From Nocardioides humilatus (GTDB lineage: Bacteria > Actinomycetota > Actinomycetes > Propionibacteriales > Nocardioidaceae): 64,000 bases of DNA. Where the stretch lies: NCBI RefSeq assembly GCF_008373755.1, contig NZ_VUJV01000009.1, forward strand, positions 62,001 through 126,000, read 5' to 3'. A model generated the notes under the pieces. That model was not told where the DNA came from and made no database searches. It worked only from the letters and a program-made list of their open reading frames with translations. The position numbers and the translations under genes were made by a program. Below, piece by piece: positions 1 to 8,632 of the stretch. How positions within the stretch are numbered: position 1 is the first letter of the stretch; every line of letters starts with the position of its first letter.

Positions 1-556
1 TGAGCAGCTCGAGCCGGGGGACGCTGACGTCGGGCATCCGCGGATCGACCGTGCGGACGGCGGCCGCGAGCGCGTGGACGTGCTCCGCGAAGCGGGCGTT
101 GCCCTCGCGTCGCGCCGCCAGCACGCCCGGCCCGGCGGCGACGAGTCCGACGTAGGTCGCTTGCGCGACCATCGGCCGGTCGCGGATGTCGTCGAAGATC
201 AGCTGGACGCCGGCGACGAGGCCGGCCCGCCACCCGTCGGCTGCGGCGACCATCGCGCGCTCGGCCATCCGGGCCAGGCTCGTGGTGACCGTCGCTTGGT
301 AGGCCGCGATCAGGCAGTCGTCCTTGCCGTCGAAGTTGTCGTAGAAGGTCGAGCGCGAGACGCCGGCTGCCGCCACGATGTCGCTGACGCTGGCCTTGGC
401 GTAGCCGCGCTCGGCGACGACGAGCGTCGACGCGACGAGGAGCCGACCCCGCTGGGTCGCGGCGGAGCGGGTCAGGAAGTCCTCCGGCGACAGGCCGAAC
501 GCCACCCCGTTGGCAATCAGGGTGGACAGGTCGATCGACGCGAGTCCCGCGGTCAT
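1..556 (-). CDS. TetR family transcriptional regulator (3' end cut by window edge)
   Basis: The first 185 codons are visible and the C-terminus lies outside the window. An N-terminal TetR DNA-binding domain is clear at about residues 33-85: the recognition helix reads GVSRSTFYDNF, followed by a KDDCLIAAY stretch. The rest is the variable helical ligand-binding and dimer domain. The gene is divergent from the aldehyde dehydrogenase cluster at 647. A likely operator sits between them, so it probably represses that cluster and itself. The ATG at 556 is chosen because it begins the first in-frame methionine with normal TetR spacing. The ligand cannot be told from sequence. The family is secure, the target is inferred. 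Confidence 0.85.
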   Translation of the reverse strand, partial: MTAGLASIDLSTLIANGVAFGLSPEDFLTRSAATQRGRLLVASTLVVAERGYAKASVSDIVAAAGVSRSTFYDNFDGKDDCLIAAYQATVTTSLARMAERAMVAAADGWRAGLVAGVQLIFDDIRDRPMVAQATYVGLVAAGPGVLAARREGNARFAEHVHALAAAVRTVDPRMPDVSVPRLELL

Positions 557-590
557 GCCAGCCACTGTACCCAACTTCGTACCTTGTGTT

Positions 591-609
591 ACCGATAAGT
601 ATGTCGGAT
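591..609. promoter_or_regulatory. Candidate TetR operator
   Basis: Between the divergent TetR gene and the aldehyde dehydrogenase gene lies an inverted pair, CCGA at 592-595 and TCGG at 604-607, around TAAGTATG. This spacing fits a TetR dimer site. It is the only clear symmetry in this 90-bp gap. Assignment to the neighbouring TetR protein is inference. Confidence 0.4.
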
Positions 610-646
610 ACTCCACGGGTACAGAGGGAAGGATGAGCCAGCGCCG

Positions 647-2143
647 ATGACTGTGACGACGCTGTCCGAGACCGAGCGCGCCACGCGACTGGTTGATCGG
701 GCCCGCCGTGCCCAGGAGGCATGGGGAGAGGCGACCCCGAAGGAACGGGCCCAGGCGCTGCGAACCCTTCCGGACCTGGTGCTCGCGCGCCTCGACGAGA
801 TCGTCACCGTCATCCATGAGGAGAACGGCAAGCCGCGCGTCGAAGCCAGCGCCCACGAGGCCGCGCCCGCGGTCGCGCTCGCTCGGCACCACGTCGACAA
901 GGCGCCGAAGGTGCTGGGCGCGAGCAGGATCCGTACGCCGAACCTCCCGCACCGCAAGGTCGTGCGCCACCATCGGCCCTACGGCGTCGTGGTCGCCATC
1001 GCGCCCTGGAACTTCCCGTTCCTCATCCCGTTCAGCCAGGTGCTCCCGGCCCTGCTGGCGGGCAATGCCGTCGTGCTGAAGCCGTCGGAGCTGACGCCGA
1101 GGGTGGCACGCCTCCTCGTCGAGATCGTCCACCAGACCGGTATCGACCCTGACCTGCTCCAGCTTGCCGAGGGCGACGGAGCCACCGGCGCGGCGCTGGT
1201 CGACGCGCACCCCGACAAGGTCCTCTTTACCGGGTCCGTTGCGACCGGCCGCAGGGTGATGGCGGCTGCGGCCCAGTTTCCCGTGCCGGTCGGCCTCGAG
1301 CTGGGCGGCATCGATGCGCTCGTCGTGCTCGAGGACGCCGACCTCGACTTCGCCGCCGAGGCGGCGTCGTGGGGCGCGACCTTCAACGGCGGCCAGGCGT
1401 GCTGCTCGGTCGAGCGCCTCATCGTCGCGCGCAGCATCCACGACGAGCTGGTCGAGAAGATCCGCGCCACGATGGCGGAGATCCCGCTCGCCGACCTGGG
1501 TCCGGCGATCGACGGCCGGCAGCTGTCCACCTGGGGCCGGCACATCGAGGAGGCGCAGTCGATCGGCGCCCAGGTGAGCTGCGGCGGCCACCCGCTCCCG
1601 GGTGACCGGTTCGCCCCGACGCTGGTGACTGATCCCCACGTCCTCGAGGCGAGCGTCTGGAGCGACGAGACGTTCGGGCCGGTCGTCGCCGCGGTCCCGT
1701 TCGACTCCGAGGCCGAGGCCGTCGCCCTCCACAACGACACCCGCTACGGCCTGACCGCCAGCGTCCTTTCCGCCGACACCCGGCGAGCAGCGGCGCTAGC
1801 CGGACGGCTCAACGCCGGCGCGGTGGCTGTCAACGAGGTCGCCGCGATCCTCTACAGCTCGCCCGAGGTCCCGTGGGGCGGCGTGGGTGACTCCGGTTTC
1901 GGTCGGTCCCACGGGGTCGACGCCCTCCTCGACGCGTCGTGGGTGCAGGTGATCGACACCCCGCGTGGCGTCCGGTTCGGGCCCCACCGGCCCTGGTGGC
2001 ACCCCTACGACCCGGCGCTCGAGGACGGGATGGCAGCGCTCGCCGCGGCCTACGCGACGCGCAACCCGGGTCGCCGTACGACGGCGTTGATCCGCGCGGG
2101 CCGTCGGCTCCTGCCGCTGACCCGCAGAGGTGGCTCGCGATGA
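647..2143 (+). CDS. Aldehyde dehydrogenase family protein
   Basis: A 498-residue NAD(P)-dependent aldehyde dehydrogenase, oxidising an aldehyde to its acid. The family marks are present: the PWNFPF cofactor-loop motif near residue 123, FTGSVATG, the catalytic-base motif LELGG, and GGQACC with the nucleophile at Cys252. It is the first gene of a tightly packed set. Its TGA stop overlaps the ATG of the next gene, so the products are probably translated together. The neighbours include a cholesterol-oxidase-like flavoprotein, which suggests it removes an aldehyde made from an alcohol substrate. The substrate is unknown. The C-terminal tail after residue 440 is longer than in typical members and rich in arginine and proline. 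Confidence 0.92.
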   Translation: MTVTTLSETERATRLVDRARRAQEAWGEATPKERAQALRTLPDLVLARLDEIVTVIHEENGKPRVEASAHEAAPAVALARHHVDKAPKVLGASRIRTPNLPHRKVVRHHRPYGVVVAIAPWNFPFLIPFSQVLPALLAGNAVVLKPSELTPRVARLLVEIVHQTGIDPDLLQLAEGDGATGAALVDAHPDKVLFTGSVATGRRVMAAAAQFPVPVGLELGGIDALVVLEDADLDFAAEAASWGATFNGGQACCSVERLIVARSIHDELVEKIRATMAEIPLADLGPAIDGRQLSTWGRHIEEAQSIGAQVSCGGHPLPGDRFAPTLVTDPHVLEASVWSDETFGPVVAAVPFDSEAEAVALHNDTRYGLTASVLSADTRRAAALAGRLNAGAVAVNEVAAILYSSPEVPWGGVGDSGFGRSHGVDALLDASWVQVIDTPRGVRFGPHRPWWHPYDPALEDGMAALAAAYATRNPGRRTTALIRAGRRLLPLTRRGGSR

Positions 2144-3165
2144 CCTCCTACCGCGGCAACCTCCCGCGTTACCGACCGGGCACCGACCACGTCGAGTCGT
2201 GGTTCGTGCGCGCCAACGACGCGGCGTCGGCGCGTTCGATCTGGCTGAAGGCGACGGTGTTGACCCGTCGCGACGGGACCTCGCTCGTGCAGGCGTGGTG
2301 CAGCACCTTCGACGACGACCGTACGCAGGCCTTCTGCACCGAGGTGCCGCTGGCCGACGCGACCTTCAGCGCCAACGAGCTCGGGACCTTCATCGACCTC
2401 GGCGTGCTGTGGCTCGACCTGGGCCCGGACCAGATCCGGACCGGAGGCGCGCTCGAGCACGACGGTTCGCGGGTCGACTGGGACCTGACCCTGGTCCGCA
2501 CGCCCGGGCCGCTCGGACGACCGCTCTCGCTGCTGCCCTCCGACCGTCTGGTCGAGGGACGGCTGCCGAGCAACAAGCTGCTCACGCCGTTCCCGTCCGG
2601 CACCTGCGCCGGGCGGATGAGTCTGGACGGCGTGAGCTGGGACCTCGACGGATGGTCCGGGATGCAGGGCCACAACTGGGGGGTGGCCCACAGCCCGGAG
2701 TATGCGTGGGGACAGTGCCTGTTCCTCGAGGACGGCACCGCAGTGGGAATGGTCGAGGCCGCCTCGGGGCGGACCGAGATCGGGCGCCGACGCTCGCCGT
2801 TGGTGTCGATGCTGGTCGTCCGGCACCGTGACCAGGAATACCGGTTCGACCGGCTGATCGACCTGTGGCGACAGCGCCCGGAGATCGTCTTCCCGCAGTG
2901 GACGCTCGCGATGCGCGGGCCGCACGGCCGAGCCGAGCTCCGGATGACCGGGCGGCCCTCGCGGATGGTCTGTCTCGACTACAGCAACCCCGCGCGCCCG
3001 ACCAGCTATTGCCTCAACTCCAAGACCGCCGAGGTCGAGCTCCACGTCGAGCCGACCCGCGAACCTGCGTTCACGCTGCGCAGCGAGCACGGCGGCGCGC
3101 TGGAGTTCCTCAGCGATCAGCCCGAACCCAGCGTCACCACGCTCAGCCACCAGGAGCAGTCATGA
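2140..3165 (+). CDS. CrtC/AttH-like (tocopherol cyclase-type lipocalin fold) protein
   Basis: A 341-residue soluble protein without a signal peptide. It resembles the hydroxyneurosporene synthase (CrtC)/AttH group, which has a double lipocalin-like barrel; the segment GWSGMQGHNWGVAHSPEY and the later LRMTGRPSRMVCLDYSNP are typical. Members hydrate or bind hydrophobic terpenoid or lipid molecules, so a sterol or polyketide-like ligand is plausible. The ATG at 2140 overlaps the stop of the aldehyde dehydrogenase gene; longer in-frame starts lie inside that gene and are unlikely. The biochemical activity here is not known. The family call is moderately secure, from motif resemblance only. Confidence 0.6.
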   Translation: MTSYRGNLPRYRPGTDHVESWFVRANDAASARSIWLKATVLTRRDGTSLVQAWCSTFDDDRTQAFCTEVPLADATFSANELGTFIDLGVLWLDLGPDQIRTGGALEHDGSRVDWDLTLVRTPGPLGRPLSLLPSDRLVEGRLPSNKLLTPFPSGTCAGRMSLDGVSWDLDGWSGMQGHNWGVAHSPEYAWGQCLFLEDGTAVGMVEAASGRTEIGRRRSPLVSMLVVRHRDQEYRFDRLIDLWRQRPEIVFPQWTLAMRGPHGRAELRMTGRPSRMVCLDYSNPARPTSYCLNSKTAEVELHVEPTREPAFTLRSEHGGALEFLSDQPEPSVTTLSHQEQS

Positions 3166-3746
3166 AACCCGTCTCCGTCCTCCGCGCCCTCGCGCTGCCC
3201 GGCCTCGTACTGGCGGCGCTCGTGGTTCCTCCGGCCGTGCCGTCGGCGCAGGCGGCGGCGCCGCTGACGCCGTACGTCCCGCCGCCGTTCGCTGCGGACT
3301 GCACGGTCCACCAGTTCGCCGAGGGCGAGATCCCCGACCTCGGCGCGTTGCCCGACGACCCGCTGTGCGTGGAGTATGCCAAGCGCGACATCACCCTGAG
3401 CAACGGCGGGGCCGTGAAGTTCCTGCTCGCCGAGCCGGCCCGCTTCGCGTTGGCTGGCACGAAGTGCCAGTACTGGCAGCAGGACCACTGGAGCGTCCAG
3501 CTCAAGCCGGGCCAGACGCCGATCATCCGGTGGGACGGCAGCTACTGGTGGGACCTCGGCACCGGCCAGCTCGGCGCGCGACTGACCGACCTGCGCATCC
3601 TGGGCCGACCGATCACCATCGAGGAGGGCGCGAAGTACCTCGCGAAGATCAGCCCGGCGCTCGCGGCCTACTTCCGCCAGTACGGCCAGGGCGGCGACGG
3701 CGGGTCCGTCAAGCTCGGCGTGCCGCTCAACCCGCTCTGCGTCTGA
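3162..3746 (+). CDS. Secreted protein of unknown function
   Basis: A 194-residue protein with a clear Sec signal peptide: a Lys2 start region, hydrophobic ALALPGLVLAALVV and a likely cut after AQA near residue 31. The mature part has four cysteines (in ADCTV, PLCVEY, TKCQYW and the C-terminal NPLCV), which could form two disulfides outside the cell. The tryptophan-rich stretch SYWWDLG near residue 125 may be a binding surface. I do not recognise the family. The ATG overlaps the previous stop (ATGA), so it is part of the coupled set with the Tat protein and GMC oxidoreductase downstream and may serve the same exported system. Confidence 0.8.
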   Translation: MKPVSVLRALALPGLVLAALVVPPAVPSAQAAAPLTPYVPPPFAADCTVHQFAEGEIPDLGALPDDPLCVEYAKRDITLSNGGAVKFLLAEPARFALAGTKCQYWQQDHWSVQLKPGQTPIIRWDGSYWWDLGTGQLGARLTDLRILGRPITIEEGAKYLAKISPALAAYFRQYGQGGDGGSVKLGVPLNPLCV

Positions 3747-3759
3747 GCCCGCGACGCCG

Positions 3760-4395
3760 ATGATTGTCCCCGCGCTGTCTCGACGTCGGATCCTCCAGAT
3801 CGCGACGGCGGCCGCTGCCGTGATCCCGCTGCTGCCGGCCGAGGAGGCGCAGGCGGCCATCCTCCAGACCCGCGCCACGATGGAGGCCTGGGCCGACACG
3901 ATGGTGCCGGGCGAGCGGCGGTACGCCGGCGACAAGGTGGTCCTCGGAGCGACCCCCGGACCGGGAGCCGTCCAGGCCGGTGCCTGGAAGCTCTACAACG
4001 ACCCCGACGTCGGCCTCGGCCCGCTGCTGCCGGCCCTTGCTGCGCTCATCGACACCGAGGCGATCACCTATGCCGCCGGGCACGGCAAGGTCGTCCTCGG
4101 CTTCGTCGAGCTCACCTTCAAGGAGCGCACCGCGGTGGCGCAGAAGCTCCTCGGCGGACCGCCCGGCCCGGTGCAACTGGTCTGGTACGCCCTCGCGGCG
4201 ATGCCGATCCTGGCCTTCCACACGGCCGGTCACCTCGACACCGCGACCGCGGTCCGGGACGGGCACCCGGGCCTCACGTGGCTCGGCTTCCCGCAGCCCG
4301 ACGACGACGGCATCTGGCGCTTCCCCGACTTCAGCTATCGCCGCGCGCTCGCCCGGACCCACCCGCGCACGACGGCCACAGGACATCCGGCATGA
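3760..4395 (+). CDS. Tat-signal small subunit next to GMC oxidoreductase
   Basis: A 211-residue protein whose N-terminus has a twin-arginine signal: SRRRILQIA, then a hydrophobic AAAAVIPLLPA and an AQA-type cleavage site. The body is small and helical and reminds one of the small subunit (subunit 3) of gluconate 2-dehydrogenase, which accompanies a GMC flavoprotein. It ends in an ATGA overlap with the GMC gene. Known three-subunit dehydrogenases use the small subunit's Tat signal to carry the flavoprotein across the membrane. The same role is inferred here because the GMC protein has no signal of its own. Homology to subunit 3 is not proven. Confidence 0.7.
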   Translation: MIVPALSRRRILQIATAAAAVIPLLPAEEAQAAILQTRATMEAWADTMVPGERRYAGDKVVLGATPGPGAVQAGAWKLYNDPDVGLGPLLPALAALIDTEAITYAAGHGKVVLGFVELTFKERTAVAQKLLGGPPGPVQLVWYALAAMPILAFHTAGHLDTATAVRDGHPGLTWLGFPQPDDDGIWRFPDFSYRRALARTHPRTTATGHPA

Positions 4396-5987
4396 GCCTC
4401 ACGGAGAAGACCGACGTCCTGGTCATCGGCAGCGGCTTCGGCGGAGCGATCCCGGCCTACAACCTCGCGGCGGGTGGCGCCAAGGTCACCATCCTCGAGC
4501 GGGGTCCGGAGCTCGGCGCGGCCGACTTCACCCAGAGCCTCGAGATCGGCGGCTACACCCGCATCGTCGACCTGATCCAGGGCAACGGGATCCAGGTCGT
4601 CGCCGGCAACTGCGTCGGCGGTTCGAGCGTCGTCTACTTCGCCGCGTCGCTGCGCGCGCCGTCGTTCGTCTTCAACCGCCGCGGGTCGACCGACCATCGG
4701 TTGTGGCCACGCGCTATCAGCAGGCGGACGCTCGACCCCTGGTACGACCGGGTCGAGGAGACCCTTCCCGTCGCGCACCAGACCTGGGACGACGTGCCCT
4801 ACGCGGGCGGTCTTTTCGCTGCCGCGTGCCGCAACGCCGGCCACACCTGCAACCCGGTGCCGCTGGCCGTCGACCTCGACCGCTGCACCAACTGCAACTG
4901 GATGCTCAACGGCTGCCGCTTCGACGCGAAGCGGTCGATGCTCCTCAACTACCTCCCGGCAGCCCGCGCGCACGGGGCCGAGGTGCGACCGCTGCACGAG
5001 GTCCAGCTGATCACCAAGGCCCTCACGCCGGGCTATCGCTACCAGGTCGACTACACGGTGGTGAACCCGAACGACTACCGGATCCCCGCCGGCGTCGGCT
5101 CGATCGAGGCCAAGATCGTCATCGTCGCCGCGGGCACGATGGGGACTCCGGTCATCCTGCGGCGCTCGGCCGCGACCCTCGGCAAGATCCCCGGCGCCGT
5201 CGGCAAGTACTTCTCGCCCAACGGCGACCGGGTCTCGATGGCGGTCATGGACGAGCGGCGGATCCGCGACGTGTTGCGGCTCGAGCGCGAGCCCGGGGTG
5301 GCGTACGACGCCTTCCCCATCGGCAAGCCGATCGGCTCGATGTCCTACGACTACCTCAACGGGCAGCTGCCGGAGTTCGAGCGGTTCGGGCTCCAGCAGA
5401 TCTACTTCCCGGCGATCACCAACATCCTCCCCGAGGACGGGACTCCCGGGGCACCGGACTGGTTCGGGGTCGACAAGAAGCTGCTGGCCAAGAAGTGGCG
5501 GTCCTGGCTCACGCTCCTCGCTCTCACCGAGGACGACAACGAGGGCAAGTGGGGTGCGCTGCCTCCGACGGGCAACTTCATCCGGGTCGCCTCGTCGGCG
5601 GTCATCAGCTCGCTGAGCTATCACCCCAACGCCCACACCCTGCGCGGGTTCGCCGCGTCCGATGCAGCGCTGCGGGCGATCGTCGAGAAGGACGGGCTCG
5701 GCCAGCACCTCGACTGGACCGGCGGTCAGCCGGTGCTGTCTGCGCACCCGCTCGCCTCGTGCCGGATGGGCGACGACCCGGCGACCTCCGCGTTGACCGC
5801 GGACCACCAGCTGCGCGGCCATCCCGGGCTGTTCGTGACCGACGGCAGCGCCGTGCCGACCTCACTCACGGTCAACCCGTCGCTGACGATCGCCGCCCTG
5901 GCGGAGCGGGCGTCGCCGGGCATCGCCGCGGCCGCGCGTGCGGTCGGGATCAGCGTGGTCGGCGACGTCCCGCCCCCGGGACGCTAG
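4392..5987 (+). CDS. GMC family oxidoreductase, cholesterol-oxidase-like
   Basis: A 531-residue FAD enzyme. The dinucleotide motif GSGFGG is at residues 13-18 and the ERGPE strand end near 41. The C-terminal part has HPLASCRMG near residue 453, then FVTDGSAVPTSLTVNPSLTIAALAER, matching the catalytic His and Asn blocks of cholesterol-oxidase-type GMC enzymes. A cysteine cluster (CTNCN...GC) near residue 165 is also common in that branch. The expected reaction is oxidation of a secondary or sterol-like alcohol. There is no N-terminal export signal, unlike secreted cholesterol oxidases, but the preceding gene supplies a Tat signal. The substrate is unknown. Confidence 0.88.
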   Translation: MSLTEKTDVLVIGSGFGGAIPAYNLAAGGAKVTILERGPELGAADFTQSLEIGGYTRIVDLIQGNGIQVVAGNCVGGSSVVYFAASLRAPSFVFNRRGSTDHRLWPRAISRRTLDPWYDRVEETLPVAHQTWDDVPYAGGLFAAACRNAGHTCNPVPLAVDLDRCTNCNWMLNGCRFDAKRSMLLNYLPAARAHGAEVRPLHEVQLITKALTPGYRYQVDYTVVNPNDYRIPAGVGSIEAKIVIVAAGTMGTPVILRRSAATLGKIPGAVGKYFSPNGDRVSMAVMDERRIRDVLRLEREPGVAYDAFPIGKPIGSMSYDYLNGQLPEFERFGLQQIYFPAITNILPEDGTPGAPDWFGVDKKLLAKKWRSWLTLLALTEDDNEGKWGALPPTGNFIRVASSAVISSLSYHPNAHTLRGFAASDAALRAIVEKDGLGQHLDWTGGQPVLSAHPLASCRMGDDPATSALTADHQLRGHPGLFVTDGSAVPTSLTVNPSLTIAALAERASPGIAAAARAVGISVVGDVPPPGR

Positions 5988-5990
5988 GGA

Positions 5991-6527
5991 TCAGGCAGGT
6001 ACGCCGGCGTCCTTGGCGAGCGCCTTGCGGCCGTAGAGCGCGACCTTGACGGGTGAGCCGCCGGCCTCGAACTCGACGTACTTCTTGCCGAAGCTGCGCG
6101 CCACCGTCAGGCCCTTCTCGAGGTAGTCGCGCTTGGTCGCCGCGACGTCCTCGCAGCCGAGGAGGAGCACCACGTCCTGCGCGGTCCGGGCGACGGGCGC
6201 GCTGTCCTTCTTCGCGGAGCAGGCGATCTTCCAGATGGCGCCGTCGGGTGCGAGCAGCGTGCCGCCGTAGCCCCAGAAGGACTTGGTGACGGGCTTGATC
6301 GCGGTTGCGCCAGCGGCGAGCGCCGCCTCGAAGACCGCGTTGACGTCGGAGGGCTGGGCCATGACGAGCGAGACGGTGAAGCCCTGGAAGCCGGTGGGGG
6401 CGGCGTCGACCGCGTGCAGCTCGAGCACCGCGCCGGTGTCGAAGGAGGGGCCGAACGCCTGCTCGTAGAAGGTGCGGGCGGCGGCCACGTCGGTCACGTC
6501 GAGGGTGATGGTGTCGATGGAGTTCAT
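5991..6527 (-). CDS. VOC superfamily (glyoxalase/bleomycin resistance-like) protein
   Basis: A 178-residue protein with two beta-alpha-beta-beta-beta modules of the vicinal oxygen chelate fold. The first begins MNSIDTITLDVTDVAAARTFY, the second near residue 100 (TAQDVVLLLGCEDVAATKRDYL). Such proteins are metal-dependent lyases, dioxygenases or drug-binding proteins. The metal ligands cannot be assigned with certainty. The stop is 4 bp from the end of the convergent GMC gene. The substrate is unknown and no operon partner is seen. Confidence 0.8.
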   Translation of the reverse strand: MNSIDTITLDVTDVAAARTFYEQAFGPSFDTGAVLELHAVDAAPTGFQGFTVSLVMAQPSDVNAVFEAALAAGATAIKPVTKSFWGYGGTLLAPDGAIWKIACSAKKDSAPVARTAQDVVLLLGCEDVAATKRDYLEKGLTVARSFGKKYVEFEAGGSPVKVALYGRKALAKDAGVPA

Positions 6528-6604
6528 GACGGAAACGCTAGGTCGCTGCGGCAGGAACCTGCTTCTTGATTCCTGACCGCTTCGGCGAGGACTACGATCC
6601 GCCC

Positions 6605-7297
6605 GTGAGCACCCCCTCCGAGCAGGCGGCGATCCCCCAGCCGTCCTTCATCGTCAACTTCATCAAGACGTTGGCGTTCATGCTCGTCTGCGGCATCGTC
6701 GGCCCGATCTTCCTGATCATCTACCTCCTCAGCGGCGGCGAGCCGCTGATCAGCTGGATGCTGTGGACGGGCCTCGGGATCACGATCCTCGACGTGGCGA
6801 TCGCCTTCGTCATCGCGCTCGGCCGCACCAAGTCGCAGGAGAAGTCGTTGCGGCTCCACACGGTCGGCCGCCGAGGCGTCGCGGAGGTCGTGTCGGTCGA
6901 GCAGACCGGTGTGCGGATCAACGACCAGCCGCTCCTCGAGCTGCACGTCCGGATCCACGGCGACGACATGGCGCCCTTCGAGGCGCAGACCAAGAGCGTG
7001 ATCCCCGACTTCCGGCTGCCGCTGCTCTACGCCGGACCGATGCCGGTGCTCGTCGACCCGACGACCCAGGAGTGGGAGTTCGACTGGGACGCCGCCCGTC
7101 CGGCGTTCAACCCGGGCACGGCTCCGGGCGTGCCCTACCAGGCGATGCCCGCGCCCGCGGCTCCGGTCGCGGCCGGCGCGCCCGACCAACGCCCCGTGGA
7201 GGAGCGGTTGGCCGAGCTCGACAGCCTGTTGCAGCGCGATCTCATCGGTCGTGAGGAGTACGACGCCGCGCGGGCTCGCATCCTGGGCGCGATCTAG
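6605..7297 (+). CDS. Membrane protein with C-terminal SHOCT domain
   Basis: A 230-residue protein from a GTG start. Two membrane helices lie near residues 17-40 and 47-68 (FMLVCGIVGPIFLIIYLL and the ITILDVAIAFVIAL region). A beta-rich middle domain follows, then a proline/alanine linker (residues 155-195), then a short SHOCT module at the end: LDSLLQRDLIGREEYDAARARIL. SHOCT motifs are common C-terminal tails of bacterial membrane proteins and may mediate self-association. The upstream methionine at 6566 is rejected because the extra residues are not hydrophobic or conserved-looking. The function is unknown. Confidence 0.75.
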   Translation: MSTPSEQAAIPQPSFIVNFIKTLAFMLVCGIVGPIFLIIYLLSGGEPLISWMLWTGLGITILDVAIAFVIALGRTKSQEKSLRLHTVGRRGVAEVVSVEQTGVRINDQPLLELHVRIHGDDMAPFEAQTKSVIPDFRLPLLYAGPMPVLVDPTTQEWEFDWDAARPAFNPGTAPGVPYQAMPAPAAPVAAGAPDQRPVEERLAELDSLLQRDLIGREEYDAARARILGAI

Positions 7298-7749
7298 GTT
7301 GCGCCAAGTCCGGCGAGCGACTGCTTGAGCCCGCCGTCGCGACGGATCTGCACCAGCGCTACGCCGATCATCACCGCGCCGGTGACCAGGTGGACGATCG
7401 CGTCGGTCGTGTTGTTGGGGAAGTGGAAGATCCACGCGACGTTGTGGGAGAAGAGCGCCCAGACGCCGGGGCCCATGCCGGCTCCCGCGGCGAGGAGCAG
7501 GTAGGCGACGGCCCAGGCCGGACGGGTGGCGAAGTAGAGCCCCGGAGCGAAGAGCGCGAGGCCGGCGACAGCGTGCCAGCCGTTGTAGTCCATGCCCATC
7601 ACGGGCGTCGTCGGGGCGTCGGGGCCGATGGCGAAGCTCGGCTCGGCGATGAAGCCGACGACCGCCTGGATCACGTGGAGCGTGCAGATGACGAGCAAGC
7701 CCCACTGGGCGAAGGTCCAGCCACGCATGTGCCCACGGTAGGCGACCAC
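7294..7749 (-). CDS. DUF4383-type four-helix membrane protein
   Basis: A 151-residue integral membrane protein with four predicted helices: residues 13-33, 60-77, 81-100 and 120-138. The pattern with NNTTDAIVHLVTGAVMIGVAL in the last part fits the DUF4383 family of small actinobacterial membrane proteins. Its 3' end overlaps the SHOCT gene by 4 bp, tail to tail. It is divergent from the SDR gene at 7828, and a perfect palindrome lies in the shared promoter. No function is known for the family. Confidence 0.75.
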   Translation of the reverse strand: MVAYRGHMRGWTFAQWGLLVICTLHVIQAVVGFIAEPSFAIGPDAPTTPVMGMDYNGWHAVAGLALFAPGLYFATRPAWAVAYLLLAAGAGMGPGVWALFSHNVAWIFHFPNNTTDAIVHLVTGAVMIGVALVQIRRDGGLKQSLAGLGAT

Positions 7750-7772
7750 GTGTGCGCGACGTCACGTCGTCA

Positions 7773-7794
7773 ATTACTACACTACTGTAGTAAT
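7773..7794. promoter_or_regulatory. BlaI/MecI-like palindromic operator candidate
   Basis: A perfect inverted repeat, ATTACTACA then CTAC then TGTAGTAAT, lies between the divergent DUF4383 and SDR genes. The TACTACA...TGTAGTA core resembles operators of the BlaI/MecI/CopY winged-helix repressor family. A close relative of the left half and spacer occurs at 28424-28445. No BlaI-family gene lies in the window, so the regulator would be elsewhere. Confidence 0.5.
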
Positions 7795-7827
7795 CTGGGT
7801 GGTCCCCCGACCCCCTGAGGACCCACG

Positions 7828-8601
7828 ATGAGCATCCCCCGGCCCCACTATCAGGCGACCGCACTGGTCACGGGGGCATCGAGCGAGATCGGCACCGCGC
7901 TCGCCCAGCAACTGGGGGCGCGAGGACACCATCTCACGCTCGTTGCCCAACACGACAACCAGCGCGAGGACGTCCTCGAGGATCTCGCGGAGTCGATCCG
8001 CGACCAGCACCGGGTGAAGGTGGACGTCCTCACCTGCGACCTGGCCGAGCCCGATGCACGCGTCGCGCTGCTCGACCAGATCGCGGCGCGTGAGCGGCGG
8101 GTCGACGTACTGATCAACAACGCCGGCGCCTCGACCAGCGGTGACTTCGTCGGCATCGAGACCGCGCTGGAGCTCCGGCAGGTCCGGGTGCTCGTCGAGG
8201 CGGTCGTCGACCTGGCGTCGCAGGTGCTGCCGGGCATGGTCGAGCGGGGGGAGGGCGCGGTCCTCAACGTCGCGTCCACGGCGGCCATGCAGCCGATGCC
8301 GTGGTCGGCCGGCTACGCCGCCGCGAAGGCGCACACGCTTTCCTTCTCCGAGGCGCTGCACCACGAGATGGCGGACCGAGGCGTCTCGGTGACGGCCCTG
8401 TGCCCGGGCCCGTCGGGGATGGGGATCAGCGCCGACATGGTCGCCGAGATCGCCCTGGCCGGGCTCGACAAGAACCGCAGGGTCGTCGTGCCGGGCGCGA
8501 TGGTCCGGCTGACCGCGCTCGGGTCGAAGGTCACGCCGCGCAGCGTCCAGCTCCCCGCACTGCGCCGCGCCATGCGGCCGCAGGAGGTCGACGCGGGCTG
8601 A
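7828..8601 (+). CDS. Short-chain dehydrogenase/reductase
   Basis: A 257-residue classical SDR. The catalytic set is present: NNAGA near residue 96, the serine of NVASTAAM near 150 and YAAAK near 165. The cofactor loop reads TGASSEIG, with glutamate where most family members have glycine, an unusual change that may affect NAD(P) binding. No operon partner is visible and the substrate is unknown. A strong palindromic operator lies 33 bp before the ATG, so expression is probably controlled by a repressor. Confidence 0.88.
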   Translation: MSIPRPHYQATALVTGASSEIGTALAQQLGARGHHLTLVAQHDNQREDVLEDLAESIRDQHRVKVDVLTCDLAEPDARVALLDQIAARERRVDVLINNAGASTSGDFVGIETALELRQVRVLVEAVVDLASQVLPGMVERGEGAVLNVASTAAMQPMPWSAGYAAAKAHTLSFSEALHHEMADRGVSVTALCPGPSGMGISADMVAEIALAGLDKNRRVVVPGAMVRLTALGSKVTPRSVQLPALRRAMRPQEVDAG

Positions 8602-8632
8602 GTCCTGGCGGCCTGTGCCAGGATCGACCGAC

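Noticed and set aside
3980-6049. 689-residue frame on the plus strand over the GMC gene
   Set aside because: Arg/Pro/Ser-rich composition in the wrong frame; the GMC frame carries all motifs.
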